Assembly: GCF_024345975.1 (NCBI RefSeq)
Contig: NZ_JAGQCD010000003.1
Location: forward strand, 147,475-211,474
From: Cyanobium sp. Cruz-8D1
GTDB taxonomy: Bacteria; Cyanobacteriota; Cyanobacteriia; PCC-6307; Cyanobiaceae
DNA length: 64,000 bases
Direction: 5' to 3'
This document shows positions 35,674-45,494 of the stretch, piece after piece. The notes under the pieces are model-generated. The model was not told the origin of the DNA, searched no databases, and saw nothing but the letters and a program-made list of their open reading frames with translations. The translations under genes were made by a program, and so were the position numbers. Numbering within the stretch: the first letter of the stretch is position 1; each line of letters starts with the position of its first letter.

Positions 35674-37518
35674 TTGCCGGACACCCTTCCCCTGTCGATC
35701 CAGCTCAGCTGGCTGATCCCCCTCTACGGATTCAGCGGCATGCTGCTCTCCCTGCCCTGGGCGACCGGCTGGATCCGACGCAACGGCCCCCGTCCGGCCG
35801 CCTACCTCAACCTGCTGGTCACCCTGCTGGCGGTGCTGCACGGCAGCCTCGTGCTGCGTGCCGTGCTGGCCCTCGGCCCCCAGCATCTCGACATCGCCTG
35901 GTTCGCGGCGGCCGACCTGGACCTGCGCATCGGCTTCGATCTTTCCCTCACCAACCTGGCGGCCCTGGAACTGGTGACGTTCATGAGTCTGGTGGGCCAG
36001 GTGTTCGCCCTGGGCTACCTCGACAAGGAATGGTCCCTGGCCCGCTTCTACGCCCTGCTGGGGTTCTTCGAAGGGGCCATGGCCGGGGTGGTGCTGAGCA
36101 GCAACCTGTTCATGAGTTATTTCCTGCTGGAGATGCTCACCCTGTCCACTTACCTGCTGGTGGGCTTCTGGTACGCCCAGCCCCTGGTGGTGACCGCCGC
36201 CCGCGATGCCTTCCTGACCAAGCGGGTGGGGGATGTGCTGCTGCTGATGGGGGTGGTCACCCTGTCGGCCTGGGCCGGATCCCTGGAATTCATCGACCTG
36301 TACGCCTGGTCCGCCAGCGAAACCCTGCCGGCCCTGGGGGCCACCCTGCTGGGCCTGGGGCTGATCGCCGGACCGATGGGCAAATGCGCCCAGTTTCCGA
36401 TGCACCTCTGGCTGGATGAGGCCATGGAGGGCCCCAACCCGGCTTCGATCCTGCGCAACTCCGTGGTGGTGACCTGCGGCGCCGTGGTGCTGCTGAAGCT
36501 GATGCCGCTGCTGCTGATCTCGCCGTTGGCCATCGATGTGCTGCTGGCGGTCGGCACCATCAGTGCGCTGGGCGGTGCCCTGGTGGCCATCGCCCAGGTT
36601 GACCTGAAGCGGGCCTGCTCCTACTCCACCACCTCCTACCTGGGGCTGGTGTTCGTGGCCATCGCCCTGCAGCAGCCTTTCATCGCCCTGTTGTTGCTCT
36701 TCTCCCATGCGTTGGCCAAGGCCGTGCTGTTCATGAGCGTGGGCAGCGTCATCGCCACCACCAACTGCCAGGACCTCACCGAACTGGGCGGCCTGGGGTC
36801 GCGGATGCCCGCGACCACCACCGGATTTCTGGTGGGGGCGGCCGGCCTCACCGGCCTGCTGCCCCTGGGATGTTTCTGGAGCTTCGGCCTGATGGTGGAG
36901 GGGCTGAGCTCCAGGGCCCCGTTCTTTGCCGCCGTGGTGCTGCTCACCAACGGCCTGACGGCCCTGAACCTGACGCGGGTGTACCGCCAGGTGTTCCTGG
37001 GCTCCCCCCACCCCAAGACCCGCCGCACCCCCGAGGTGAACTGGCTGATGGCCCTGCCGATGGTGACCGTCGCGGTGCTGGTGCTGGTGACGCCCCTGGT
37101 GATGGCCCGCATCGACCGGGTTCCCGGCATCGGGGCCTTCTCCAGCGTCACCGCCCTGGCGCTGGTGGGCAGCGGCCTGGCCGGTCTTCTGGCCGGCAGC
37201 CTGATCCCCCTCGACACCTTCTGGTCCCGCTCCGTGCTACGGCCCCTTCGCCTGCTGCAGGACCTGCTGGCCTTCGACTTCTACACCGACCGCATCTACC
37301 GGGCCACGATCGTGGCCTTCGTGGCCGGCCTGGCCCGAATCACCAACGGCTTCGACCAGCTGGTGGTGAACGGCCTGGTCAACCGCATCGCCGGAGTCTC
37401 GATGGCCTCGGCTGAAAGCCTCAAGCTTGGGGTGAGCGGACGCCTGCAGACCTACGTCTTCACCGTGGTGGCGGCGATCGTGGTGCTGATTGGCAGCCTC
37501 TCCTGGCTGGGGGGCTGA
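35674..37518 (+). CDS. ndhF4: NAD(P)H-quinone oxidoreductase subunit NdhF4
   Basis: A 614-residue antiporter-like membrane subunit with a TTG start and about 15 transmembrane helices. The conserved core has GYLDKEWSLARFYALLGFFE, MGKCAQFPMHLWLDEAMEGP and SYSTTSYLGLVF with the proton-path Lys and Glu residues. The C-terminal lateral helix region is shorter than in respiratory NdhF. Followed by ndhD4 and cupB, it defines the NDH-1MS' (NDH-1-4) constitutive-type CO2 uptake complex at the thylakoid. Confidence 0.93.
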   Translation: MPDTLPLSIQLSWLIPLYGFSGMLLSLPWATGWIRRNGPRPAAYLNLLVTLLAVLHGSLVLRAVLALGPQHLDIAWFAAADLDLRIGFDLSLTNLAALELVTFMSLVGQVFALGYLDKEWSLARFYALLGFFEGAMAGVVLSSNLFMSYFLLEMLTLSTYLLVGFWYAQPLVVTAARDAFLTKRVGDVLLLMGVVTLSAWAGSLEFIDLYAWSASETLPALGATLLGLGLIAGPMGKCAQFPMHLWLDEAMEGPNPASILRNSVVVTCGAVVLLKLMPLLLISPLAIDVLLAVGTISALGGALVAIAQVDLKRACSYSTTSYLGLVFVAIALQQPFIALLLLFSHALAKAVLFMSVGSVIATTNCQDLTELGGLGSRMPATTTGFLVGAAGLTGLLPLGCFWSFGLMVEGLSSRAPFFAAVVLLTNGLTALNLTRVYRQVFLGSPHPKTRRTPEVNWLMALPMVTVAVLVLVTPLVMARIDRVPGIGAFSSVTALALVGSGLAGLLAGSLIPLDTFWSRSVLRPLRLLQDLLAFDFYTDRIYRATIVAFVAGLARITNGFDQLVVNGLVNRIAGVSMASAESLKLGVSGRLQTYVFTVVAAIVVLIGSLSWLGG

Positions 37519-37527
37519 GCCGGAACC

Positions 37528-39060
37528 ATGCTGAGCGCCCTGCTGCTGATTCCCTTCGCCGGCGCCCTCGGCCTGCTCTGCTGGCCGGGGGAGCTGGCCA
37601 CCGAGCGCATCCGTCGCGCCGCCCTCGGCCTGCTGGTCCTGCAGCTGCTCTGGAGCCTGCGGGTGCTGCTGGCCTTCGATGTCAGCGATCCGGGCCTGCA
37701 GTTGCAGGAGTCCTTCGCCTGGGTCGACAGCATCGGCCTCGATTACCGCCTGGGCGTCGACGGCCTGGCCATGCCCCTGGTGCTGGTCAACGCCGCCCTC
37801 ACCCTGGTGTCGGCGATCTGCACCCGCGACCTCAGCCAGCGTCCCCGCCTTTACTTCGCCCTGCTGCTGGGGATCAGCGGGGCGGTGAACGGGGCGTTCC
37901 TCTCTGAAAACCTGCTGCTGTTCTTCCTCTTCTATGAACTGGAGCTGATTCCCCTCTGGCTGCTGATCTCGATCTGGGGCGGCGCCAACCGGGGCTATGC
38001 CGCCACCAAGTTCCTGATCTTCACGGCCATCTCAGGCTTCCTGATCCTGGGCGCCTTCCTGGGCCTCGCCCTGGTCACCGGCCAGGCCGATTTCGGCATC
38101 CACCCGGTGACCACCGCCCAGCTGGGCATGGGCACCCAGTTGGTGCTGCTGGGGGCGCTGTTGATCGGCTTCGCCATCAAGATCCCCCTGGTGCCCTTCC
38201 ACACCTGGCTCCCCGATGCCCACACCGAGGCCTCCACGCCGGTGTCGGTGCTGCTGGCGGGCGTGCTGCTGAAACTGGGCACCTACGGCCTGCTGCGCTT
38301 CTGCCTGGGGATGTTCCCGGAGGCCTGGGCCCTGCTGGCGCCCGCTCTGGCGGGCTGGGCGGCGGTGTCGGTGCTGTACGGCTCGCTGGCGGCCATCGCC
38401 CAGCGGGACATGAAGCGGATGGTGGCCTACAGCTCCGTGGGCCACATGGGCTACATCCTGCTGGCGGCGGCGGCCGCCACCCCCGTCAGCCTGCTGGGGG
38501 CCGTCTTCCAGATGGTCAGCCACGGCCTGATTTCCGCCCTGCTGTTCCTGCTGGTGGGCGTGGTCTACCGCAAGACCCGCACCCGGGATCTGGAGGTGCT
38601 GCGCGGCCTGCTCAACCCCGAGCGCGGCCTGCCCTTCACCGGCACCCTGATGATCCTGGGGGTGATGGCCAGCGCCGGCATGCCCGGCATGGCCGGCTTC
38701 ATCTCCGAATTCCTGGTGTTCCGCGGCAGCCTCGCCGCCTTCCCGGTGGCCACCCTGCTGTGCATGGTGGGCTCCGGCCTCACGGCGGTGTACTTCCTGC
38801 TGCTCGTGAACCGGGCCTTCTTCGGTCGGCTGGCGGTGACCCCACCCAGCGCTGATGCGGTGGCCGACTCCCGCCTCGAAGTGCGCCTGCCGGCGGTGGC
38901 CCTGCGCGAAACCCTGCCTGCCCTGGCCTTGGCCAGCGGTGTGGTGGGCCTGGGGGTGCTGCCCTGGGGGCTGGGCAGGCTGAGCGAACAGGCCACCACC
39001 GCCATGGCCCAGTTGCCGGCTCTGGTGGCGGCGATCCAGGGCGGAGGGCTGCTGTCATGA
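37528..39060 (+). CDS. ndhD4: NAD(P)H-quinone oxidoreductase subunit NdhD4
   Basis: A 510-residue membrane subunit with about 14 helices: LDYRLGVDGLAMPLVLVNA, FLFYELELIPLWLLISIWGG, IKIPLVPFHTWLPDAHTEA and MVAYSSVGHMGYILL are the antiporter-like signatures with proton-transfer Glu and Lys. It pairs with NdhF4 to form the distal arm of the CO2-uptake NDH-1. The stop overlaps the cupB ATG (ATGA). Confidence 0.95.
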   Translation: MLSALLLIPFAGALGLLCWPGELATERIRRAALGLLVLQLLWSLRVLLAFDVSDPGLQLQESFAWVDSIGLDYRLGVDGLAMPLVLVNAALTLVSAICTRDLSQRPRLYFALLLGISGAVNGAFLSENLLLFFLFYELELIPLWLLISIWGGANRGYAATKFLIFTAISGFLILGAFLGLALVTGQADFGIHPVTTAQLGMGTQLVLLGALLIGFAIKIPLVPFHTWLPDAHTEASTPVSVLLAGVLLKLGTYGLLRFCLGMFPEAWALLAPALAGWAAVSVLYGSLAAIAQRDMKRMVAYSSVGHMGYILLAAAAATPVSLLGAVFQMVSHGLISALLFLLVGVVYRKTRTRDLEVLRGLLNPERGLPFTGTLMILGVMASAGMPGMAGFISEFLVFRGSLAAFPVATLLCMVGSGLTAVYFLLLVNRAFFGRLAVTPPSADAVADSRLEVRLPAVALRETLPALALASGVVGLGVLPWGLGRLSEQATTAMAQLPALVAAIQGGGLLS

Positions 39061-40217
39061 GACCGATCCCCCGTTCCCCCAAACCGCCCCTCACCTTCAG
39101 CGGCGGGCTGCCCTCCAGCGACGACCTGGTGGAGACCCTGCTGGCCGGACACACCCTGCTGGCCGAGTCCCCCGATCACCTGAGCCAGGTGGTGGACGTG
39201 CTGGAGAGCTACGGGGAGGTGCTGGATGCCTACAGCATCAATCTGATCTACCAGGCCGAGAAGCAGTTCCTGAATCCCTTCCCGGTGTTCCGCTTCCTCG
39301 ACGGTGACCACAGCCCGGCGAAGATCTGGCGCCACCTGCTGCACGACCGGATCAATTTCGAATACGCGGAGTATTGCCAGAAGGCGATGCTGTGGCATGG
39401 CACCGGTGGCCTCGACGCCTACCTCGACAGCGAGGCCTTTGCGGCCAACTGCGCCGCCATCGTCGCCCACAAGACCCGCCGCGACCCCCTGCTGGCGGCG
39501 CTCAACCCGCTGTTCCCCCAGTTCCTGAGCGAACTGATCCGCTCGGCGGCCACCACCCACGCCCTGGGCCAGTTCTGGCGGGTGATGAGTGATCTGTTCA
39601 TCGATCTGGCCCGGGCCGAGCGGGATGGGCGGGTGGACTCGATCGCCGCGGTGGTCACCTTCATCAAGGAGGGCCTGGTGGCGGCAGCCGGGGCACCGAT
39701 CACCTACGCGGTGGAGATCGCCGGCACCAGCTTCTGGGTGCTCCCCCCCGAGGCGGGCCTCACCTTCCTGATGGATGTGGCCGTGCCCTACGTGGAAGCG
39801 GTGTTCCTGCGCGGCACCCCGTTCCTGGGCACGGTGTCGTTCAACGCCCAGGCCCAGCAGATCTCCCCCGACCAGGCCCAGTTCAGGTACGGCGCCCTCT
39901 ACGCCGACCCGCTGCCCACCATGGGCTCGGGGATCCCGCCCAGCCTGCTGATGCAGGACATGTACCGCCACCTTCCCGACCGTCTCCACCACACCTACCT
40001 GGCCGGCATCCGCGGTGCCGGGGACGTGCGGGTGAAGATCTGCATGACGTTCCAGAAGGCGATGTTCTGCGTCACCAACGCCGCCATTGCCGGCACCTTC
40101 CCCCATCCGCTCGAGAGCGATGTCCCGACGGAGCAGGCGGCCAACCGGGCCTACGCCGCCGCCTGGGCCGCGCGCCTCTGCGTGGCTCGCACCGACTGTC
40201 TCGACGATCCCGGCTGA
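39057..40217 (+). CDS. cupB: CO2 hydration protein CupB/ChpX
   Basis: A 386-residue soluble protein of the CO2 hydration family (ChpX/ChpY). Characteristic sequence includes LLHDRINFEYAEYCQKAMLWHGTGG in two parts, HKTRRDPLLAALNPLFPQFL, and MQDMYRHLPDRLHHTYLAG. CupA/CupB bind NdhF3/F4-NdhD3/D4 and carry a Zn-based, carbonic anhydrase-like site that hydrates CO2 to bicarbonate with redox energy. Because it follows ndhF4-ndhD4 it is assigned as the CupB form. Cotranscription with ndhD4 is implied by the 4-base overlap. Confidence 0.93.
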   Translation: MRPIPRSPKPPLTFSGGLPSSDDLVETLLAGHTLLAESPDHLSQVVDVLESYGEVLDAYSINLIYQAEKQFLNPFPVFRFLDGDHSPAKIWRHLLHDRINFEYAEYCQKAMLWHGTGGLDAYLDSEAFAANCAAIVAHKTRRDPLLAALNPLFPQFLSELIRSAATTHALGQFWRVMSDLFIDLARAERDGRVDSIAAVVTFIKEGLVAAAGAPITYAVEIAGTSFWVLPPEAGLTFLMDVAVPYVEAVFLRGTPFLGTVSFNAQAQQISPDQAQFRYGALYADPLPTMGSGIPPSLLMQDMYRHLPDRLHHTYLAGIRGAGDVRVKICMTFQKAMFCVTNAAIAGTFPHPLESDVPTEQAANRAYAAAWAARLCVARTDCLDDPG

Positions 40218-40232
40218 TCTAGGGTCGCATCC

Positions 40233-40478
40233 ATGGATCAGCCCTGGACCCGGCGGCCCCGACCGGATCGGCTCGAGCGCCGCATCGAGTTCGACGACTA
40301 CGAACGCACCCGCACCTTCCTGGAGCGCCTGAACGGCCTCTCGGAGCAGGAGGGCCGCTTCCCCGACATCAGCTTCGGGCGCACCTACGTGAACCTCACC
40401 GTGCGCGCCGAAGCCGACGATGACCCCATCGGTGAACCGGAGGAAACCTTCGCCAAGGCCATCGATGGGCTCCTCTAG
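40233..40478 (+). CDS. acRAF: Alpha-carboxysome Rubisco assembly factor (PCD-like)
   Basis: An 81-residue protein resembling pterin-4a-carbinolamine dehydratase: [41 protein letters not shown]. The dehydratase's catalytic His triad is not evident, which is expected for acRAF, an inactive homologue shown to assist assembly of form IA Rubisco. It lies just after cupB and overlaps the cbbX start by 14 bases, so assembly and activation factors are coupled. Confidence 0.88.
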   Translation: MDQPWTRRPRPDRLERRIEFDDYERTRTFLERLNGLSEQEGRFPDISFGRTYVNLTVRAEADDDPIGEPEETFAKAIDGLL

Positions 40479-41433
40479 CGACGACGATGCCGACGCCGCT
40501 GGGGCGGCAGCGGCCCAGGAGGCGACGCTGGTGGACCTGCGGGCGGCCTACGACGCCGCCGGCATCAAGGAGGGTCTCGACCAGCTCGACCGGGAACTGA
40601 TCGGCCTGCGTCCGGTGAAGGCCCGGATCCGGGAGATCGCCGCCCTGCTGGTGATCAACCGGGCCCGCACCCAGGTGGGGCTCGACACGGCGCCCCCCAG
40701 CCTGCACATGTCGTTCACCGGCCGGCCCGGCACCGGCAAGACGACGGTGGCGGCGCGCATGTCGAAGATCCTGCACGGGCTCGGCTACGTGCGCAAGGGC
40801 CACGTGGTGACGGCCACCCGTGACGACCTGGTGGGCCAGTACATCGGCCACACCGCGCCAAAAACCCGGGAGATGCTGAAAAAGGCGATGGGCGGTGTGC
40901 TGTTCATCGACGAGGCCTACTACCTCTACCGGCCCGAGAACGAGCGCGATTACGGCGCCGAGGCGATCGAGATTCTGCTGCAGGTGATGGAGAACAACCG
41001 CAACGATCTGGTGGTGATCTTCGCCGGTTACAAGGAGCGGATGGACATCTTCTACCAGAGCAATCCAGGCCTGTCCTCGCGGGTGGCCAACCACATCGAC
41101 TTTCCCGACTACTCCGCGCCGGAACTCCTGGCGATCGCCCAGCTGATCCTGGCGGCGGAGAACTACCGCTTCAGCCCGGAAGCGGGCGCGGCCTTCGCCG
41201 AGTACATCCAGCGCCGCATGCAGCTGCCCTTCTTCGCCAATGCCCGCTCGATTCGCAACGCCATCGATCGGGCCCGCATGCGCCAGGCCAACCGCCTGTT
41301 CAGCGGCATGGGCCGGGCCCTCACCAAAACCGACCTGATGACGATTGAGGCCGACGACATCACCGCCAGCCGGGTGTTCCATGGGGAAGTGGAAGGGCTG
41401 GATCCGGCCCAGCCCCTCACCGGCGCCGGCTGA
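40465..41433 (+). CDS. cbbX: Red-type Rubisco activase CbbX
   Basis: A 322-residue AAA+ protein. Walker A is [11 protein letters not shown] with Lys92, the pore-loop region is [13 protein letters not shown], Walker B is [12 protein letters not shown], sensor text is [12 protein letters not shown], and the arginine finger/lid region is [17 protein letters not shown]. CbbX hexamers remodel Rubisco by pulling the large-subunit C-terminus to release inhibitory sugar phosphates. In this window it serves a form IA enzyme, whereas proteobacterial form IA usually pairs with CbbQ-CbbO. Convergent with dnaA, 3 bases apart. Confidence 0.93.
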   Translation: MGSSSDDDADAAGAAAAQEATLVDLRAAYDAAGIKEGLDQLDRELIGLRPVKARIREIAALLVINRARTQVGLDTAPPSLHMSFTGRPGTGKTTVAARMSKILHGLGYVRKGHVVTATRDDLVGQYIGHTAPKTREMLKKAMGGVLFIDEAYYLYRPENERDYGAEAIEILLQVMENNRNDLVVIFAGYKERMDIFYQSNPGLSSRVANHIDFPDYSAPELLAIAQLILAAENYRFSPEAGAAFAEYIQRRMQLPFFANARSIRNAIDRARMRQANRLFSGMGRALTKTDLMTIEADDITASRVFHGEVEGLDPAQPLTGAG

Positions 41434-41436
41434 CGC

Positions 41437-42870
41437 TCAGCGGCGCTGGCGACAGGCGATCTGCAGCAGATCCCGCACCTGCTGCACCCGCCGCGCCAGG
41501 GACGGGTCGGTGCTGAGCTTCTTCTCCACCTGCTCCACCGCGTACATCACGGTGGAGTGATCCTTGCCGCCGAAGGCTTCGCCGATGCGCGGCAGCGACA
41601 GGTTGGTGTTCTGGCGCATCAGGTACATTCCCACCTGGCGTGACTGGCTGACGGCCCGTTTGCGGCTGGGGCTGAGCATCTCCTCGATGCGCACCTCAAA
41701 CACCTCGGCCACCTTCTCCAGCACCTGCTGGGGGGTGACCGCCACCTCATGACCGATCGGATCGAGCATCGGCGCCAGCGATTCCACCGTCATCGGCAGG
41801 CCCGTGATCGAGGCGAAGGCCACCGCCCGGGTGAGGGCGCCTTCCAGTTCCCGGATGTTGGAGGTGAAGCGTCCGGCGATGTACTGGATCAGTGCCCGGG
41901 GCAAGGCCACCTGTTCCGCCTCAGCCTTCTTGTGCAGGATCGCCATGCGAGTTTCCAGATCCGGGATCTGGATGTCGGCGATCAGGCCCATCGAAAAGCG
42001 GGAAATCAGCCGCTCCTGCAGCTTGGGAATCTGGCTGGGGGGACGGTCGCTGGTGATCACGATCTGACGGCCGGCCTCATGCAGGGCGTTGAAGGTGTGA
42101 AAGAACTCCTCCTGCGTGTATTCCTTGCCCTCAATGAACTGGATGTCGTCCACCAGGATCAGGTCGGCCGCCCGGTAGCGATCCCGGAAGGCCTGCATCC
42201 CGTCCTTGCGGATCGCCTGGATCAGGTCATTGGTGAAGGTCTCGGTGGAGACATAGAAGACCCGGGCGTCCGGATCGATCTCCAGCCGGTAGTGGCCGAT
42301 GGCCTGCATCAGGTGGGTCTTACCCAGCCCCACCCCACCGCAGATGAACAGGGGGTTGAACTCCCGGCCGGGGGCCTCCGCCACAGCCAGGGAGGCGGCA
42401 TGGGCCATGCGGCTGTTGGCGCCCACGACGAAGCGGTTGAACACGTAGCGGGTGTTCAGGCCCGCCCCGGGGCGCAGGGGGGCCGGTACGGTTCTGGGGC
42501 CAGCTCCACCCGCACCACCCGCCAGCCCACCCGCCGAACGCACGGGAGCCTCCACCGCCGGCAGCGGCAGGGCGCCACCGTTCTCGCCGACGACCTCAAG
42601 CGCCCCGCCCAGGGGCTCAGCATCCGGAGCCACCTCCACCTCGACCCGCACCTGCCGGCCGGCATGCTCGCTGGCCACCGCGGCGATCATCACCAGGTAG
42701 TTCTTGCGCAGCCAGCCGCAAGCGAAGCTGTTGGGGGCCTCGAGCCGCAGCAGGCCGTCACGGAAGTCACGACAGCGCGCCTGACGAATCCAGGTCTCGT
42801 AGGTCGGTTTGCTGAGCCTGCCTTGAAGATCCTGGCTCACCCGGTGCCACAGCTGATCACCCTGCTGCAC
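41437..42870 (-). CDS. dnaA: Chromosomal replication initiator DnaA
   Basis: A 477-residue protein with GTG start and the four DnaA domains: N-terminal oligomerisation ([21 protein letters not shown]), Ala/Pro linker, AAA+ domain ([56 protein letters not shown]) and DNA-binding domain IV ([30 protein letters not shown]). It opens the origin in other bacteria; in many cyanobacteria it is dispensable. The 91-base gap to degQ contains no visible run of DnaA boxes, so there is no evidence for an origin here. Confidence 0.97.
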   Translation of the reverse strand: MQQGDQLWHRVSQDLQGRLSKPTYETWIRQARCRDFRDGLLRLEAPNSFACGWLRKNYLVMIAAVASEHAGRQVRVEVEVAPDAEPLGGALEVVGENGGALPLPAVEAPVRSAGGLAGGAGGAGPRTVPAPLRPGAGLNTRYVFNRFVVGANSRMAHAASLAVAEAPGREFNPLFICGGVGLGKTHLMQAIGHYRLEIDPDARVFYVSTETFTNDLIQAIRKDGMQAFRDRYRAADLILVDDIQFIEGKEYTQEEFFHTFNALHEAGRQIVITSDRPPSQIPKLQERLISRFSMGLIADIQIPDLETRMAILHKKAEAEQVALPRALIQYIAGRFTSNIRELEGALTRAVAFASITGLPMTVESLAPMLDPIGHEVAVTPQQVLEKVAEVFEVRIEEMLSPSRKRAVSQSRQVGMYLMRQNTNLSLPRIGEAFGGKDHSTVMYAVEQVEKKLSTDPSLARRVQQVRDLLQIACRQRR

Positions 42871-42961
42871 CAGGAGCCCACGACGCGAAGGCTGAATATA
42901 GGCATCCCGCGCCCGGAGGTTCGTCTTTAATGCATCCTTCAGCGACGCGCGTCCGCCTCCG

Positions 42962-44089
42962 ATGGTTCAGCCCCGTTTCCTGTCCCGCCTCACCCTCCTG
43001 GCGGTCGCGGCAGGCCTGCTGACCTCCTGCACCAGCACCCGTCTGGCCCTGCCGGGCCTGCCGAAGCCCGAGCAGCCCCCCATCAGCGATGCGTCACCGG
43101 CGCCCATGCTGCAGCCCAGCAGTTCCGTGATCGTGGACGCCGTCGAGAAGGCCGGCCCGGCCGTGGTGCGCATCGACACGGTCAAGCGCACCGTGAACCC
43201 CATGGGGGGGATCTTCGGGCGGGGTCCGGCCATCCAGCAGCAGCAGGGCCAGGGATCGGGCTTCATCACCCGCTCCGACGGGGTGCTGCTCACCAATGCC
43301 CACGTGGTCGAGGGGGCCAGCGAGGTGAGCGTGACCCTGCCCGACGGCCGCAGCTTCACCGGCAAGGTGCTGGGGGCCGACCCCCTCACCGACGTGGCGG
43401 TGGTCAAGGTGGTGGCCTCCAAGCTGCCGGTCGCCACCCTGGGCGATTCCAACAAGGTCAGGCCGGGGGAATTGGCGATCGCCATCGGCAACCCCCTCGG
43501 CCTCGACAACACGGTGACGGCCGGGATCATCAGCGCCATCCAGCGCACCAACGCCGTGGGTGAGGGCCAGCGGGTGCCCTACATCCAGACCGACGCGGCC
43601 GTGAACCCCGGCAACAGCGGCGGGCCCCTGATCAACGACCGCGGCCAGGTGATCGGCATCAACACCGCCATTCGCCAGGCGCCGGGGGCCGGGCTGAGCT
43701 TCGCGATCCCGATCAACACGGCCCGGCAGATCGCCGCCCAGATCCTTGAGCGCGGCTATGCCAGCCATCCCTACATCGGTGTGCGCCTCCAGGCCCTCAC
43801 CCCCCAGCTGGCCAAGGAGATCAACGCCACCACCAGCGAGTGTCGCCTGCCGGAAGTGAACGGTGTGGTGGTGGTCGAGGTGATGGACAACAGCCCGGCG
43901 GCCCAGGGCGGGCTCAAGCCCTGCGATCTGATCGAGAAAGTGGGTGACAAGGCGGTCCGCAACGCCTCGGAGGTGCAGCTGGGCGTGGATCGGGGCAGGG
44001 TGGGCGAGCCGCTGGCGATCACGGTGCTGCGCAACGGCTCCCGGCAGAACCTCACCCTCCGCCCCGCCGAACTGCCGCGCGAGGGTTGA
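42962..44089 (+). CDS. HtrA/DegQ-type serine protease
   Basis: A 375-residue exported protease. The N-terminus [19 protein letters not shown] holds a lipobox-like L-T-S-C, suggesting a lipoprotein signal. The trypsin-like domain has His114 (TNAHVVEG), Asp144 (LTDVAVVK) and Ser219 (NPGNSGGPL), followed by one PDZ domain with [17 protein letters not shown] and [14 protein letters not shown]. It degrades or refolds damaged periplasmic proteins. Cyanobacteria have three (HtrA, HhoA, HhoB); I cannot choose among them. The stop overlaps the next gene by 4 bases. Confidence 0.93.
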   Translation: MVQPRFLSRLTLLAVAAGLLTSCTSTRLALPGLPKPEQPPISDASPAPMLQPSSSVIVDAVEKAGPAVVRIDTVKRTVNPMGGIFGRGPAIQQQQGQGSGFITRSDGVLLTNAHVVEGASEVSVTLPDGRSFTGKVLGADPLTDVAVVKVVASKLPVATLGDSNKVRPGELAIAIGNPLGLDNTVTAGIISAIQRTNAVGEGQRVPYIQTDAAVNPGNSGGPLINDRGQVIGINTAIRQAPGAGLSFAIPINTARQIAAQILERGYASHPYIGVRLQALTPQLAKEINATTSECRLPEVNGVVVVEVMDNSPAAQGGLKPCDLIEKVGDKAVRNASEVQLGVDRGRVGEPLAITVLRNGSRQNLTLRPAELPREG

Positions 44090-44751
44090 GACCGACCAGG
44101 GACCGGGGCCATGGACCACCCCAGTTGGTGATGCTGGCCCGCTGGCCGGCGCCGGGCCGCTGCAAGAGCCGACTCGTGCCAGGTGTGGGCAGGGCCAGGG
44201 CCGCTGCCATCCAGGCCCGCCTCACCCAGCACGGGCTGGCGGCGGCGGCCCAGGCCCGCGAGGCCATGGCGGCGGCCGCAGGCGCCGAGGGCCATGGGGG
44301 CGGACTGGAGCTGGTGCTGGCGGCGAGCGGCCTGGGGCCCAGGGCCGCCGGGCGCTGGGGCCGCCTGCTCGGCGTCGACCGGGTTGTGGACCAAGGCAGC
44401 GGCAGCCTGGGGCTGCGGATGCAGCGTCAGATGCTGCGGGGCTGCCGGGAGGGGGCGGCGGCGGTGGTGCTGATCGGCAGTGACCTGCCGGCGCTGGCGG
44501 CCGAGGATCTGCTGGAGGCCTTCCGGGCGCTGCGTCACAGCCCCGTGGTGCTGGGCCCCGCCAGCGACGGGGGGTACTGGCTGATCGGCCGGCGACGGGC
44601 CGCGCCCCAGCTGTTCGCGGGCATCGACTGGGGCAGCGACCGGGTGCTGGCGCAGACCCTGCGGCTGGCAGGGCAGGCCGGCCTGGCCACGGCCCTGCTG
44701 GCGGAGCGCCACGATCTCGACCGCCCTGCCGACCTGGACCCATGGCGATGA
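44086..44751 (+). CDS. DUF2064 / TIGR04282-type glycosyltransferase
   Basis: A 221-residue nucleotide-diphospho-sugar transferase-like protein. LVMLARWPAPGRCKSRLVP is the family's N-terminal signature, AAVVLIGSDLPAL the metal-binding DxD-like region, and VVLGPASDGGYWLIG the substrate loop. This family (rSAM/selenodomain-associated transferase 1) is annotated as arsenosugar biosynthesis glycosyltransferase in cyanobacteria by association with ArsS. Start could be TTG 44086 or ATG 44131; the latter gives MLARWPAPG. It overlaps the next gene, its usual partner, by 10 bases. Confidence 0.85.
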   Translation: MRPTRDRGHGPPQLVMLARWPAPGRCKSRLVPGVGRARAAAIQARLTQHGLAAAAQAREAMAAAAGAEGHGGGLELVLAASGLGPRAAGRWGRLLGVDRVVDQGSGSLGLRMQRQMLRGCREGAAAVVLIGSDLPALAAEDLLEAFRALRHSPVVLGPASDGGYWLIGRRRAAPQLFAGIDWGSDRVLAQTLRLAGQAGLATALLAERHDLDRPADLDPWR

Positions 44752-45494
44752 GGCCACCCCTGAGCGTGGTGATCGCCGCCCGCGACGAGAGCCGGGGCCT
44801 GCCCGCCCTGCTGGCGGATCTGGCCACGGCACCCGAGCTGGTGCTGGAGGTTCTGGTGGTGGATGGCGGCAGCCGGGATGGCACCCCGCAGCTGGCCACC
44901 CTGGCGGGCGCCCGGGTGCTCCACGACGGCAGCGGCCGAGGCGGCCAGCTGGCCGCCGGAGTGGCCCACAGCGCCGGATCCTGGCTGTTGCTGCTGCACG
45001 GAGACGTGCGTCTGCCACCGGGGTGGGCCCGGGCCATCACAGCGGCGATCGCGGCCGGCGAGACCAGCGCCTGGGCCTTCCGGCTGCGCATCGCCGGCGC
45101 AGGGCCGGCCCTGCGCCTGGTGGAGCTGGCGGTGGAGCTGCGCAGCCGCTGGCGCCAGCTGCCCTACGGCGACCAGGGACTGCTGCTGGCCAGGCGGCTC
45201 CATGACGCCGCCGGTGGGGTGGCGCCGCTGCCGCTGATGGAGGATCTGGAGTTCGTGCAGCGCCTGCGGCGCCGGGCCAGGATCGGCACCCTCGCCCCTG
45301 CCATGCGCGTGAACGGCCGGCGCTGGCAGCGGCTGGGGGTGTGGCAGACGGTGCTCGCCAACGCCCGACTCAGGCGCGCCTGGCGCCGTGGGGCGCCAGC
45401 GGCGCAGCTCGCCGAGCGCTACTACGGCCCCGCCGCTCAGGGGGCATACCAGAAGGCACAGCGGCGCTGCAGCGGCTCCAGCTCCCAACCCTGA
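44742..45494 (+). CDS. TIGR04283-type family 2 glycosyltransferase
   Basis: A 250-residue GT2 enzyme: PPLSVVIAARDESRGLPALL, EVLVVDGGSRDGTPQLA, GRGGQLAAGVAHSAGSWLLLLHGD with the metal-site H-x-D, and a C-terminal LPLMEDLEFVQRLRRRA. It is the second member of the rSAM/selenodomain-associated (arsenosugar) transferase pair, with TIGR04282 directly upstream and overlapping. No radical-SAM partner gene (ArsS) is seen in this window. Its 3' end overlaps the convergent GNAT gene by 58 bases. Confidence 0.87.
   Translation: MAMRPPLSVVIAARDESRGLPALLADLATAPELVLEVLVVDGGSRDGTPQLATLAGARVLHDGSGRGGQLAAGVAHSAGSWLLLLHGDVRLPPGWARAITAAIAAGETSAWAFRLRIAGAGPALRLVELAVELRSRWRQLPYGDQGLLLARRLHDAAGGVAPLPLMEDLEFVQRLRRRARIGTLAPAMRVNGRRWQRLGVWQTVLANARLRRAWRRGAPAAQLAERYYGPAAQGAYQKAQRRCSGSSSQP

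Noticed and set aside
42871..42961. Possible replication origin beside dnaA
   Set aside because: No cluster of DnaA-box-like sequences and no dnaN nearby; dnaA is often away from oriC in cyanobacteria.
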